From the NCBI GenBank assembly GCA_010015745.1, contig ML978179.1, forward strand, positions 1 to 64,000: 64,000 nucleotides of DNA, read 5' to 3'. Made by a program: the position numbers and the translations under genes. The notes beneath the pieces were generated by a model. The model did no database searches, was not told the DNA's origin, and saw nothing but the letters and a program-made list of their open reading frames with translations. The DNA comes from Setomelanomma holmii. Lineage: Eukaryota > Ascomycota > Dothideomycetes > Pleosporales > Phaeosphaeriaceae. This document shows positions 40,937 through 53,024 of the stretch, in pieces. Positions within the stretch are counted from its first letter, which is position 1. The number at the start of each line of letters is the position of its first letter.

Positions 40937-41350
40937 AGCGTGTGAACACCGAGGTGAACTAGCGTTGGTGAGGCGAAGGCAAGTCAAGATATCCGGTCAC
41001 TGTAGGAGTCGCGGACAAGTTAGTGGTGTCCTTCATGACGTAATTGGAAGCATAGGGTAGAGTGTAGTGTTCTCAACTATGCTCCAACAGTAATGCACTT
41101 CATGATACTTTGTTCGCCTATCCTTTGATCTGTGACGTCAAAATACATATATAGCACAGAGCAAGCTCCTGATACATGATGCAACTGATTTCAAGTACCA
41201 ACACGATCTCCGACTAGCCATGCACAGCAATCCTGCCTTTGTATACTACAAGATATAGATAGAAACGACACATTAAATATGAATTCCGACTGTTAAAGCA
41301 ACATCGAAGAAGCCCAGGCATTACACGACACTCAGCTTTCGCTCGGCTAC
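40937..41350. promoter_or_regulatory. Upstream region with CRE (TGACGTCA) and TATATA
   Basis: TGACGTCA at 41133-41140 is followed by TATATA at 41148-41153, a classic bZIP/CREB site beside a TATA box, about 200 bp before the ATG at 41351. From 41297 to 41350 the frame of the next gene is already open and protein-like (NIEEAQALHDTQLSLGY), preceded by a TAA. Confidence 0.5.
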
Positions 41351-41773
41351 ATGACAGTGAGACACCGCGGCCTGAAGGAGAGCGTCGCTAATATATGTCT
41401 GGACAACGACAAGGACGTTTTGCCGCTTGATCTTGCGCCGAGAAAGAGACCGCTGGGCAAAGACGAGTTTGCGAGCAGGCAAGATGTTGACGGCGGTGTG
41501 AGTATGAAGGCTCCTGGGGGATGGCCTGATGCATTTTCGAAGGCGCTGTACGATTTGTCGGTGGTCGCGGGGCAGGATGATGCGGTGGAGATGCTGCGGG
41601 AAGTGGTTGGGGAGCGCCACGCGAGTGATGGCGAGCAGAGGAGGGTGTATGAGGTTATGACGGCGGACATCAAGCAGGCTATCGAGAAGGCCAAGGTCAA
41701 GAATCTGGATAGGGATATTGCGGCGGCTCTATCTCATTCTTGGGAGATGGAAGTGCACGTGAAAGAGGATTGA
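41351..41773 (+). CDS. Hypothetical protein, 140 aa, possibly 5'-truncated
   Basis: Single open frame of charged, soluble protein: MTVRHRGLKESVANICLDND, KDVLPLDLAPRKRPLGKDEF, WPDAFSKALYDLSVVAGQ, and a helical C-terminal half (YEVMTADIKQAIEKAKVKN). The composition is protein-like in the NIEEAQALHDTQLSLGY stretch before the ATG too, where no Met is available. The gene has therefore either lost its 5' part or has an upstream exon I cannot find. I do not recognise the family. It is preceded by a CRE and TATA box and followed by the RAD23 gene on the other strand. Confidence 0.45.
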   Translation: MTVRHRGLKESVANICLDNDKDVLPLDLAPRKRPLGKDEFASRQDVDGGVSMKAPGGWPDAFSKALYDLSVVAGQDDAVEMLREVVGERHASDGEQRRVYEVMTADIKQAIEKAKVKNLDRDIAAALSHSWEMEVHVKED

Positions 41774-42156
41774 AGGAGGTCTACTCACGTCCATTAGCTC
41801 GGCATCATTGCTGCATTAGCTGGAACATTTTGCACGAGGGGTGGATCGAATTGTTATGAATGAAGTGCATTTCATTAGCCTACGAGTAGGTCAGATTGAG
41901 TTATCTGTATCTCAAGCAGCAAAACCTTCTCTTTCCTGAACCGGAAGGTATCATGATATCATCAATATCTGAAAGCACAGATGGTGACCCTCCGCGCCTG
42001 AGCACCTGAAATCGCCCGACCAAGCAATCGCAGTGGGATGTAAGGTTGCGTTCATATCGAAGGAAGTGCTGGTGACAATGCAAGAATGGCATCAGGCGGG
42101 TTCGTGGTGGTATCGGGCATGTTAAGGTCGCACAATGGTCGCACAGCCATGGCGCT
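41774..42156. other. Intergenic between convergent genes
   Basis: Shared 3' flank of the 140-aa gene and RAD23. Nothing else is recognised. Confidence 0.5.
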
Positions 42157-43575
42157 CTACTGGTCTTCTGGATCCTCAGGTTGGTCGAAGAGGAAGTTGG
42201 CTGCCAGCTCCTCGTTCTTGTCGCACGCAAAGTACGCTTGGATGACAAGATCCCGCTCGAAGCCGAGGCGACACAGGCGCTCGATGGCCTCGCGCTCCTC
42301 CTCGGTGACGGATATGGCCTGAGCGCCTGGGGGAAGGGGCGCGTCCTCGTCAGCATCCTCTGCTAGCAACTGCAGGAACTGCTCAGGGTTGTTCGCAATC
42401 ATCTGTGCCAACTGCGGGTTTCCTGCGCCAACTTGCTGCAGGATGGGTTCAAGCATTTGCGGCTGCTGTTGTACAACCTGTCGTAGCTGCTGGAACTGGG
42501 GATTGTTGCGCAAGAACTCGAGGCTGTTCGCATTGAGCGCACCCCCAGTAGCACCTCCACCAGTGGCACCCGAGCGAGCAGAAGCACCGCCTGAACCCCC
42601 GCGAGTCTGACCCGCCTGTGCAGCCGCCTCGAACAGGTTTATCGGCTCATCTCCGCCCGAGGGTGCAGCGGTCGCACCTGTGTTGCCGGTGACAGCAGGC
42701 TGGGGCGAGGTCGGCGCATTTGCCTGCGCAGCTTGTGCTTGCTCTTGACGTGCGCTGTCCGGAATACCCTAGAAGCCGTTAGACTTTGGCTAATTCGGCT
42801 AGTACGTCGTGTCTCACCGTCAGAAGGTACTCGACCGCACGGTCGGGGTTGAAGAAGGCGGCGCGCATAGCTGCATCGATATCGGACCTCGCGAAGCCCA
42901 TGCTCTCCATGTTAGCGATGGCGGCCTCTCGCTCATTGCCCATGGTCAGTGCCGAGGGATCATTGAAGTTAGGGCCCGAGGCCTGTGTAGCCGGGGCGGG
43001 TGAAGGCGTGGCAGGCGCATTCTGTGTAGTGGCGGACGAGGGTGCTGGAGCTGCTGGCGCGGCCGGTGTCTGTGGTGCGGCGGGAGCTGGTGTAGAGGGC
43101 GCAGCTTTACTTGACGAGCCGGGAGTAGGCTTAGGCTGTGAAGGCTGTCAGTGGGCGGTCAAGCGATGGCGATGGAGGCCCTGACCTTGGAGACCATGCA
43201 GACGATGAAGCCCTTTTCCTCTATGTTGTACGACTCGACCGTATTCGCATCCTGAAGAATCTTGCCTAACCCTCGGCGTCAGCAGCTGTGGCCGCAAGTG
43301 TGTTACATCGTGAGATGGCGGAGGGCAAGCTCACCGGAGTAGATGAGCTTCTGCTGCGGAACCTCCCATCCCTTCTCCGCTTGAATCTTGGACTTGAGGG
43401 CGCCAATCTATTTGCCATATCAGCTGGTGCAGCGAGTGGATGCGGTGGCGGCGCTGTTACCGTTTCCGATGGCTCGGCCTCGATGACGAACTTGTTCTGC
43501 TTGAGATCCTGCAGAGTGTGAGTTACAGCCGCAGAATGGCAATTTTTCCCAATCTACCTTAAATGTGATCTTCAT
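42157..43575 (-). CDS. RAD23: RAD23-like UBL-UBA protein, 385 aa, six exons
   Basis: Exons run 43575-43558, 43508-43461, 43407-43335, 43265-43186, 43144-42818 and 42768-42157, summing to 386 codons. The tiny first exon is MKITFK, joined to DLKQNKFVIEAEPSET and IGALKSKIQAEKGWEVPQQK: the UBL domain, residues 1-73. A Pro/Ala-rich linker is followed by UBA1 (about 139-181, NMESMGFARSDIDAAMRAAF), the STI1/XPC-binding domain (about 250-310, EFLRNNPQFQQLRQVVQQQP, Met/Gln-rich) and UBA2 (about 335-380, IERLCRLGFERDLVIQAYFA). Rad23 binds ubiquitinated proteins through the UBAs and the proteasome through the UBL, and partners Rad4/XPC in nucleotide excision repair. All four domains have normal order and spacing. 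TATA-like ATATAAG lies about 85 bp upstream on its strand. Confidence 0.94.
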
Positions 43576-45629
43576 TTTGGCGGTCGTGGTTCGTGGTTGA
43601 AGATGAAGCTGGGCGGGGTGATGATGGCGGAGTGGGGAGACGGAGCGCAGGCTCTTGCTTATATGTAGTATAAATTCGGTAGCGAGCGGTTCTTCAGGTG
43701 AGAGAGAACAGGCGGCAGACCTTTTAAGGATGTGGACGTTTGCTCGCAGAAGGCGATGGAAGCGGCGTTAGGCAGACTCTCTGTGTCGTCAACAGCTTGG
43801 TCCATGGATGCGGGACCACCGCCGGCCTGCGAGGCTGAAGCGGCCCGACCTTCTTCCGGTGGCGGTGCTCGACGGTGCAGCCACACCACCCGCATGGTGC
43901 ATCAGGCACGAACGACGACTGCCACTACAACGAACGGGTCATCACGGCATGCAAGACCGACTCACTAATGCAGAGACCATTGGACGCGTGCATCTACATG
44001 TCCCCACTCCAGCTCTCAATATAGATCGACCTGTTGAAGAGCATCTCGAACTCACTACTGACGCCATACGATAGCCGTTTAATTTCCGGCCCCACCTGGC
44101 GTTCGCTGCTGTTGATAGGGCGCGGCTCGCAACAACATGCCGCTCCATCTCACATCGCCTGTGCCTGCGATGTACGAGCTCGCGAGATTCAGCAGCATCT
44201 GAGTCGGCCCTGCTGTTGTCGCCCAGCCCTGGCTCGTTCATCCGTCTGCTGCGTTTCACAGCATGACTCCCTAGCCAAACGGAGGCGGCGTTTCATGGCT
44301 ATCCCAAACACTGGCTCCCAGCGCAGGCCACGCAGACTGTGCGACCACCGCCGGCTATTGATATGCTGTGATCTTCTGCCACTGCAGGTCATCGCGCTAT
44401 TGCCCCCGTGGTACCTCCGTGTTCCGCATCTCAGCGCTCGCGGGGCAGCTCAGCAGCACATCCTCTCCATTGTGGGCGAGGCTGCGTTGTTTGTTGTGCC
44501 TCGCACCCAAGGAAAATCCAAACAACGCGTGAGAAATGAAGGCCTAACGTCGCAGAGCTCCACACGCCCAAACCTTGACAGGCGGCCCCCTACAAACAGT
44601 CCGACACTGCATACTCGGCGACTCAGCTCAGGCATGCCGCCATTGGACGCTGTCTGCTCTGTTCTCGAAGGTTTGTTGATTATTCCCCTCCCTGTGCCTC
44701 AGGTCTCTTCCGAGTCAGCAGCTCGTCCAGACAATGCACGCAGCTGGCGGGCCACTTACTGCATCCTGCGGTGCCGCGAAAGGCATCCTGGGCGCTGGTC
44801 TCGGTAAGCGGCCTCCTCAGGTGGTGCAGCCCTCGATTCTCGATGTTTGACGGCGACATGCTTGCGCGAATCCACCATGTACCTTGTCTGTCGTGGATCC
44901 CCCGTCACGCTTCCATGTAACGCGTATTGCAGGGCTCCGGCCACAATACACGGACACAAATCAGCTCTCAGCCCGCTCCAAAATTATTAACACCTCATGG
45001 ATCCCCACAGCTGCTCTGTTGCTTCCGACCTGTCCTTCGCTCACGATTTCGTTCTCTTTGCTGCCGCCTTTGAACATTCGCTTTTCAGCCTGTCGAAGCT
45101 GTTAGAGACACACCAACCCGACTACCCGGCTAACGTCCACTCGCCTACATCAGCCACGCCTCCAGAAAACGGCGCGCTATCCGCATTCAGCCTCCGCGTC
45201 GTCCTGGACCGCGCTCTGCTATAGTACCCTATACCTATACAGCCGGGCGTCATCTTAACCGCTCCTCGCACGCGTTGTGTCTCGACGTGTTGTTGCTGTC
45301 TCGCGACTTTCCACAGCAACCCTGTGGATACATGCAAATCGTTCGATTGCATCGAGTCGAACATCCTCACCACTTCTCGACAGCTCGAATAGCCCACCAT
45401 CAATACTTTGCACCATTGCTGGACGATTTTCTTCACCGGCCGAGCCGCCCCATTTGATGCTCGCAAGCCTATATTGCAGTCATCGTAGCCGGATGCTCCC
45501 TCACTTTTGTACCACTGCATCCCACGTTTCAACATTATCGATCAATTGGGGCAATTAACGTCAAACGCTTACCCCGGGATCTTCTGCCCTCTTGCCACCC
45601 TTTAAAGCAGGTGCTCTGCTGGTCACACC
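43576..45629. other. Intergenic 2-kb region between divergent genes
   Basis: Promoter side of RAD23 and of the 444-aa membrane protein gene. It is fairly GC-rich, so a long forward frame (257 codons at 44034-44807) arises, but its text is Arg/Cys/Pro-rich without structure. No repeats are seen. Confidence 0.5.
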
Positions 45630-46964
45630 ATGTATCAGTCTCGCAAATTCTACGTTTCTCTCGTTGGTGCCGTAGCCTGGTCGAGTACTGCTGCGGAGAC
45701 CATCTTGACCATACTGGAAGCCGTCTCCATCCCGAACGCTCAACCACAACTCATCCACATTGCAGCAGCGTCAAGTGCGCTAGATGGAGTTTCTCTGTGC
45801 TGCATTGCGCTGTACATACTACAAGATGTACGGCGTAGAGAGGAATCAACAGAACGTTCAGCGCAGGCCAGAGGAGTTGTTACGAGTATCGTGCTGCTTT
45901 CCGGAGTCGCAATGATCTTCAACCTTGCGCTCATCATCTTGGTCAAGACGAAGTGGGATAAAGTCGCTGATGCTGTTTCGAATGGTCCCGTGTCGGATTG
46001 GGACAGCACCGTGTCCGCGCACATCGCGATCTGGGCCATTTCTTGCATTGGACAGATAGTGCTGTACACGTCTTCTATCTGGGCGCGACGAGCACCTAAG
46101 GCCCAAGCCGTGATAGTCTCTGGTCCACGCGACTCTGTAATGTCAGAGGTCCGCACATCGCACCCTGGCAGAAACCTGTTTATGATGGAGCCCACACAAC
46201 CATCATCACCACTGGCAGCGGCGCTGCCCTCTCCGACATTCTCTTCTCGATCTTCCCACTCTCTGAAGTCTTTCCGAGAGTCACTTCGCCATGTCGTGCG
46301 CCCAGCAACATCGAGAAGCACACTGATCAGTCGACTTTCCTCCAACCGTGACGCGAGGAGTATATACTCGCAGTCTGAGTCGGTTGACAAAGTCTCTCAC
46401 TCCGACGGCTTTGATAGCTGGGACACGAGTAGTGTGAGCCTGCAAGCGCGGGACGCAGTCCTAGGAACTGCCCCGTCTAAAGGTACAACTCTGGATCCCA
46501 TTCCGGGTAGTCGGCCAACGACACCAGCCCGTGCTTTGGAAGGCCCATTCCTCACCGAGCTGCCAGAGGAAGAGGAGGAGTTGACACCTCCACCAAAGAT
46601 GATGCCCGACTACTCACGGCCTCCGAGCCCAGCTGTGAGCGAAGCGCACATCCACCCACTCTTCAGGACCGAGAGCCCCATACCGCCACCTGAGGCGACA
46701 CCGGGCACTAGCATCCTAGCGAGCCCGCTGTCGAGCCAAGCAATTGCGTGCCCTCCACGATCTTTCAATCGCATGAGGTCAAATAGCCAGCTTGCTCATA
46801 GCGTGCGTGGCAGGGCAACAAGTCCGCAGACTAGTTCACGGACTCCTAGCCCCATCAGCCGAGAGCTAACTCCCCCGATTCCAGATTACGTGCTCAACTC
46901 CTCACCACGAAGTAGCATGAGCGGTACACGGAGAGTACAGCTACACTCGTCTCCTGACAGGTGA
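45630..46964 (+). CDS. Four-TM fungal membrane protein with Ser/Pro-rich tail, 444 aa
   Basis: Single exon. Four hydrophobic segments lie in the first ~155 residues: VSLVGAVAWSSTAAETILTI, LDGVSLCCIALYIL, VVTSIVLLSGVAMIFNLALII and IAIWAISCIGQIVLYTSSIW. The remaining ~290 residues are cytoplasmic-type, disordered and rich in Ser, Pro, Thr and Arg. They include RSSHSLKSFRESLRHVV and the motif EAHIHPLFRTESPIPPPEA, which I have seen conserved in ascomycete membrane proteins of this layout. The Ser/Pro-rich tail offers many proline-directed phosphorylation sites. I do not know a function; the family is uncharacterised to my knowledge. The start MYQSRKFYVSL leads straight into TM1 and fits a membrane protein with a very short N-terminus. 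Confidence 0.75.
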   Translation: MYQSRKFYVSLVGAVAWSSTAAETILTILEAVSIPNAQPQLIHIAAASSALDGVSLCCIALYILQDVRRREESTERSAQARGVVTSIVLLSGVAMIFNLALIILVKTKWDKVADAVSNGPVSDWDSTVSAHIAIWAISCIGQIVLYTSSIWARRAPKAQAVIVSGPRDSVMSEVRTSHPGRNLFMMEPTQPSSPLAAALPSPTFSSRSSHSLKSFRESLRHVVRPATSRSTLISRLSSNRDARSIYSQSESVDKVSHSDGFDSWDTSSVSLQARDAVLGTAPSKGTTLDPIPGSRPTTPARALEGPFLTELPEEEEELTPPPKMMPDYSRPPSPAVSEAHIHPLFRTESPIPPPEATPGTSILASPLSSQAIACPPRSFNRMRSNSQLAHSVRGRATSPQTSSRTPSPISRELTPPIPDYVLNSSPRSSMSGTRRVQLHSSPDR

Positions 46965-49701
46965 TATCGACGGCCTGATAGCCATTTCATTGACCTTTAG
47001 GCACTTATGGAAAAGGACTGCTACGTTGCATGCGAGATGTTTCCATTGTGTATATAGAGGCTTGCATTTTTCTTACGTTCCCATCTTCTCTTTCGTCATC
47101 AGCTCTCGCCTTGGCTGGCTTGATCGAGCTCTTTTAGCGTTCTGGTACAGCGTGTGCGGAGATACCTGGCCTTGGGCTATGATTTTGGTCTCCGAGCGAG
47201 ACGCGATAATCGTAGACATAGTATAATTCTTAGGATGGATCAGTGAGATGAAGCTGACCTATGGACGCAAACTTCGTAGTCTCGAACATATGCACCATTT
47301 GGCTCGTCTTGTATGTGACTCTGAATTCTCATCATGGAACTTAGAAGCGCAACTGCAGTTCGTCCGCCCAACCCGATTTCAAAGCATCTAAGATCGATCG
47401 CATGAACCCTCATCTCCCATCGATCGTAATACCCTCGTGGCAGACCCACGCCCAACGAGCATCATGCCTGCCACCATGCGCGGGCGCACCCTTGCACAAA
47501 CGACTTGGAGAACCTGTCAAATGTCGTGTGGAAGGTTCGGAAGGCCTCATTTTGATGATTGCTAGTTAGTGTTAGTGAGCATGATAGTTCCTAGTGAGCG
47601 TTGGGGGGAACGTGCTACTTGGCAGGGCGAGTAGTGTGTGAGATTATAGCTTTAGGTGTGCGTAATGATGTCAGGAGATGGGATTGTGAGGCTGGAGGGC
47701 ACGGGGTAGTGATGTATGTGCTTGCTGGTGAGTGATGGTGCTGAACAGGGTTGCGCATGCTCCATAGTTGACGGTGGTGAGGATGTGGTGATGAAATCCT
47801 AGGGGTTGTGAAGAATAGTGATCTCGAGTGCGATAAGCTCGTTGTGTCTCTCTACGCAGCAGTTACATGCGACAGAGACGCTGCGGTGCCATGCTAGGAC
47901 CGAGAAGTGCGAAGTCGCGTTTGGGCTTTATTGATGCTCTGCGCGAACCTTTGTCAAGGTTTTCCTTCAGTGCTCCGTTGGGTAGTGCTGATCGTAGCAG
48001 TGCAGGATTCAGCAATACGCTGCAAGTAACAGTGATGTATCGGGCGAAGGTCTATCCATAGGGGTCTCGAATACGCTTGCTACAAAGTTTAATCCAGACA
48101 CTTGAAAGTCAGCTCGACCCTGGATGTGTCTGTGGCACCGTTGTCAGGTGTGGCACAAATTTTGTCTGCAAGATTCGCGAGTCGGCGAAATTTAGCCATG
48201 TCGAAGAACATAATGCTGCAACTGTTGTGACACGGCAGTGCTATCTCGAGGCGTTCGGTTCAGACCAGAACCGCGTTCTCTCCAGTGGGACATCGCAGCC
48301 TCTTTTGCACCGGGCCGAGTTGTTCCTGCGACTTTATCGGAAATGATTGATTATGCTTGGAGCAGAGAAACTTGGAGGCATTCGCCATTTTGTTATAATG
48401 CCACCAGCCATTCCCACGAGAGCATTCAGTAGTGTATCCCAACAACGAGAATTGGGAGTACTGCTACCCTCGAAAGCCCTTGTCCGCTGCTGAATGCGAG
48501 ATGAGATTCGAAAGGAGGCGAGGTGGAGGCCCGTGGTACGGCAGATCATCCCGTTACGGGTAGTGTGCGGCTAATGACGTGCAAAAGTTGAAACTTGGAT
48601 GAGGCAATTTGAAAGCTTCGAGAAGGATGGAATTTGGAACGTGGCTGCTTGTAGATGTGGCTCATGTCTTGTGAATAATGATAGTTTGCTAACGATACTG
48701 CGGTCCATGTGTGGTGATGATGTGATCCGTCGAAATTGCCCCCTTGGGATGGTCCGCCTGCATGTGCGATGCTCCGCTCGAGTTTCTGCCCATGCGAACG
48801 TCCGGAGAGCAAACGACTGAGTGGAAATTGCTAGTGCATCCAACAAAAAACAGACTTTTCGATATCTTCAACGTGTAGAAATCGCAAGTTTGGTTGTGTG
48901 TGTCGTGTCCGTGGCTAAGGATCTTGGGTTGACGAAGACCGTCTCGCTGTGATTGGCGGAAGGGCCCTGCAGGATTAACGAACCAGGGAAGGCGCGAGCC
49001 CTGAGACCTGGATCTCAGCAACGGATTCACGATTTACGCTCAGCCAACGCAACTTGCAACCCATCGACAATCCTCGAGGCCTGTACTGCGAGTCTCGCTC
49101 CTGTTCTCCTTCAATTTTGATAACGGGCACTCGCTCCTACGTCGAGTTGCCTGTTTCCATCCACGCCGCGTGGAGCATTTCCTTCTGCAGGCCGTCCTTT
49201 TACCAGCCACTGCGACTTTCAACGCAGCTATCCAATCGACTTCAAACATATCACAGATCGTCTAGCTTGACTCTGATTACGTGCGATGGCCCTCTGACTT
49301 GCGCGCATCGTCCTTCTGTCACGCCATCAAGCAAGTCATTGTGCTACGCCCAGGAGACACTGGTTACAGTATGTTCACCTTCACCGTTCGCATACAATCC
49401 ATCAATCTCCTTGCTATTCACTCTTATCCTATTGTTTCTATGAGCACAATAGCACTTTCGTAGTTGCTGCGCGTTTCGCACACTACCTGACACTTGTCGC
49501 ATCCAACGGCTGACATCTCTTGCTTACAGCTTCCACGATATACACAACACTTCCAATAGTACAACATCTCAACAAATATCAAAGCACCATTGGATTGTAA
49601 GTCAGATGGTACACTTTCAAAATCATAGCTTGATATATACTGCTGCTTGAAGGCTCAGAGGCTGACGGCTGATGCCACTAGGTTAGGGCTCGCTTTCCAC
49701 A
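46965..49701. other. Gene-poor 2.7-kb stretch
   Basis: No coding frame is credible. The right end is the promoter and 5' leader of the next gene; GTAAGT at 49598 and TAG at 49679-49681 could bound a leader intron. No repeat is recognised. Confidence 0.5.
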
Positions 49702-52700
49702 ATGCCACCAAAACGCAAGAGTAAAGCAACAAAGGCAACGACGGCCCTGGCACCCAAGACACCACGTACGTATGGCCTCTCGTCCAGTCGTTCTTGATGC
49801 ATATGCTTCGTATCCTTTACTAACTTGGCAAAGCCCGGAATAAGGTTAGCGAGGGCACTAGGCCGGGGCAAGTGCGTCGCAATAGCCTTGCTGCAACTTC
49901 AGGAAGAACGTCGCGTCTTCTACCATCCGTCCCATTTCAGATGACCACCCGGCGCGGCGCAAAGACAGCATCCGCTGGACCATCAAGTGCGAGCTCTGGT
50001 AGTCGACGCAGTTCCCTTAATGATGTTGCGCAATTCCAGGAGGCGCCATCCGACTTTGAAGATGAGCGGCCAGCCAAGCGCAGCCGAACATCGACCGATT
50101 CTGGTTCGCCGCACATGTCCAATGGCTCCTTTGACAACAAACCACCCATGAATGGCACACAAACCCCAGAGCTACAGGAATCTGTGCCTAATGCGACTTC
50201 AACGGCACCAAAGACGGCTGGAAACAAGAGGCGCGCATCAGACAACTCGTCGCAGTCGAGCAAAACACCGCACCCTCGACCAAATGGTGTTCTCACCCGG
50301 ACCCAGAGCGATGTCTCCGAACAACAACCGCGCAGAAAGAAGCGCAAAACAGCGGGAACCCCAACGGAATCTGCGGATCAGCCACCAGAATTGACCGATG
50401 CAAGTACTGCGCCAAACTCACCTGAGCAGCTTCTAGATGTTGACGGCAGTCAAAGCCTGCAAAATGTGCTCCCGACCAATGGCGACGCCCCTGCAAAGCC
50501 CGGCAGGCGCTTGCCCGGCCGTCGACGCCAACCGCATCCGGACATCAACATCGAAACTGATCTACGCAGACAGCTCAATCTGAAGATGAGCTATCGCAGC
50601 CTCGCCAAAGTCCAGAAAACATTGTTAGAGGAGTTGTCGAACCGAACGGTCAAAAATCTGGAAGACGACGTGGACTACCACAAGAAATGTCCAGAGTACG
50701 AGCCGCTCATGGCGCTGCTGCAGCAACGCCGTGATAGTCGAGTCGACCAAATCGACGCATTTAGAACCTATCGCCTGGAGCAATTGCAGCGTGTGCGCAC
50801 CGCAGAGGAGCGTATCCAGAGAGAGCAATATATCGTAAGTTGACGCCGTCGTGCTCCATCGTTGGAATAGCGCTGAGTATAGCAGAACCGATTTCGCGAT
50901 CTGCAAGATGACTTCCTTCTTCAATGCTATTATCGCATGAAGCAGATCGAACGAGAGATGAAAGGGGATGATGCAAATGCAACAGATGATGAGGTATGAC
51001 CTGTTCAATCAACCACCTTCTCTTGCTAATCGTAGAAGGACAATATTTTACCACCGACATACACCGATGAGCCGCACCATGTCGATGAAGATCGTATTGC
51101 ATCAAAATACGCTTCGCGCAGCAGAGCCTATGTTGAAGCCGACAGAGAACTTGAGGATGACTCAATTCGAAAGAAGTTCGACCTGGCAAGAGCTGCCTTT
51201 GTCGATGCTAACGAAGACGCGGACGACTCAATTGACGAGTCAGCGAGTGGTTTTGCAATCTTTGCTGGTCCCGATCGCGCTGAAGCAATTGCTCACTACA
51301 ATATAACGACCATGGCGGATGCCGCGGAAGAGCTGGAACGAACGCCAACACCGCTTCCCGAAGTCCTGAAGGTGCAAGTTATACCGAATGCCCAAGCTTT
51401 CGATCTTATGATGCTCGCCGAGCTCTCTGCACAGCAACCACAGGATTTCGCTACACAGACGGCACAAGCTCCAAGTCAGCACCCACGACAACAGGAACCA
51501 CAACCTCCTAGGATCGCTACGCCCACTATCAAGCAAGAGCTCAAGAGACAAGCCTCTCCGATCAATGCACCATCGATGGTGCCGCTACCTTCACAAGCTG
51601 CGCACAGCAGTCCGGTTAATGCCAGTCAATCAGCCGTAGAGCCTACCCAGAAAACACCGCATTCAGAGCCGAATGGGATTCCCGAGCCTACAAAGAATGT
51701 TACCCCAGCGAGATTATCCACACATCGAATCATGGACATTCTTAACAATGATCAAGATGTACCCGTCTTTCGCTCACGAGAACCTCAACCACCACAGCCA
51801 TCGATGCAGGAGCCAAGCACACCTTCAAGGCGTGAGACCCTACCCAGTCATCAACATACACCTTCGCAGAGCGGTGTACAACGACCAGAAACGGGTGTCG
51901 ACAACGGTGAGAAACCCGTGGATCAAGCTCTCATGGACGCCTTGGGTGGAAGGCCAAGCGAACCACCCCCTTCGCCAACTCCAATCTATCAGCCATGGCA
52001 AAGACAGGGCGCTGCGCCACCATCGCAAGAGTCAGAGGAAGCACTTCGTCGACGAGACCCCTTGCAGAAGATTAGGGATCTTTTGGATAGGAAAGCTCGT
52101 GAGCATGGACGTGAACCTCCTGACCGATCTCACTATCGCTTCGGCGGCTCTTTCTTGCCGCGTGTGTCAAGTATGCAAGCTGCTCAAGATCGTCAAGAAG
52201 TTGCAGGCTATGATCCCGCCCGACCGTCAGCTGGTCTGTATGGTGCCGCTTCTACTGCTGGCCCGTCATTCCCACACCCTGCTCGCAGAGAATCTCAAGA
52301 TCACGGACACTGGGAGCGCGATAGGCGTATGAGCGGGTCTCACGCTCCACAGCAGCCGTCACAGTCGCCATACAGCAATCCATCGCAACCTCACCAAGGC
52401 GAGCACAGCAGGACAGGCCCGACACTACCAAGTCATCAAAGCCCATATGTTCCCCCTGCCGGTTCCTTACCACTGCCACCAAAGCCACCTGGTCCACCTC
52501 CGCCAGTCAACTTTCGATTTGCACACTACGATCCTGCGCCGCCACGGCCTTCGTACCCACCTACATCGCCAACATATCCGCCAAGCTCACATCCTCCACA
52601 ATTGGGCCAGCCACCACAACAGTACATATCCGACTACCCTAGCGCATACCAAGGCGGCTACGTCCCGCCACCAGGGTCCTTTCAAGCTCCACCACCACCT

Positions 52701-53024
52701 CCTGGCGCAAACATAGCTCCCTATCCACCCCTCAAAATCCATCAGTATGGTGGCCAGCCCATCCTCCCAGCCAACATGGCCCCTTCCTCACACTCAGGAC
52801 CACAGATGAGTTTTGTCAACCAACAGCCTCAACAGCAATCAGCATATTCCCCACCACAGAGTCAGCCACCTCGCCCACAGTACGAGCCCCCACGTGAGAA
52901 CCAGGCAGGCGACCGACCTGAGCAGCAGCCGCGACCGCGACGACAGTATCGAAGCTACCATGCGCCTGGGACGCAGTTCAGAAGCTATCAGGGCCCCGGG
53001 GAGGGACGAAGGAGAGGCGGCTAG
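49702..53024 (+). CDS. Large nuclear-type hypothetical protein, 1053 aa, four exons
   Basis: Exons run 49702-49765 (MPPKRKSKATKATTALAPK), 49834-50834, 50886-50993 and 51036-53024; introns of 68, 51 and 42 bp; the model sums to 1054 codons. The N-terminal third is basic and Ser-rich with nuclear-localisation-like runs (PAKRSRTS, PRRKKRKTAG). A conserved-looking helical core follows: DLRRQLNLKMSYRSLAKVQK, TVKNLEDDVDYHKKCPEYEP, then NRFRDLQDDFLLQCYYRMKQ across an intron and IASKYASRSRAYVEADRELE. The C-terminal half (from about residue 470) is Pro/Gln/Ser-rich, with PPPPPGANIAPYPP, and ends QFRSYQGPGEGRRRGG, an RGG-like tail. Charged helical core, Pro/Gln-rich disorder and NLS runs suggest a chromatin or transcription co-regulator, but I do not recognise the family. 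A candidate leader intron (49598-49681) lies upstream. Confidence 0.78.

Noticed and set aside
44034..44807. 257-codon forward frame in the RAD23 promoter region
   Set aside because: Arg/Cys/Pro-rich text without segments, introns or motifs; GC-rich non-coding DNA gives such frames.
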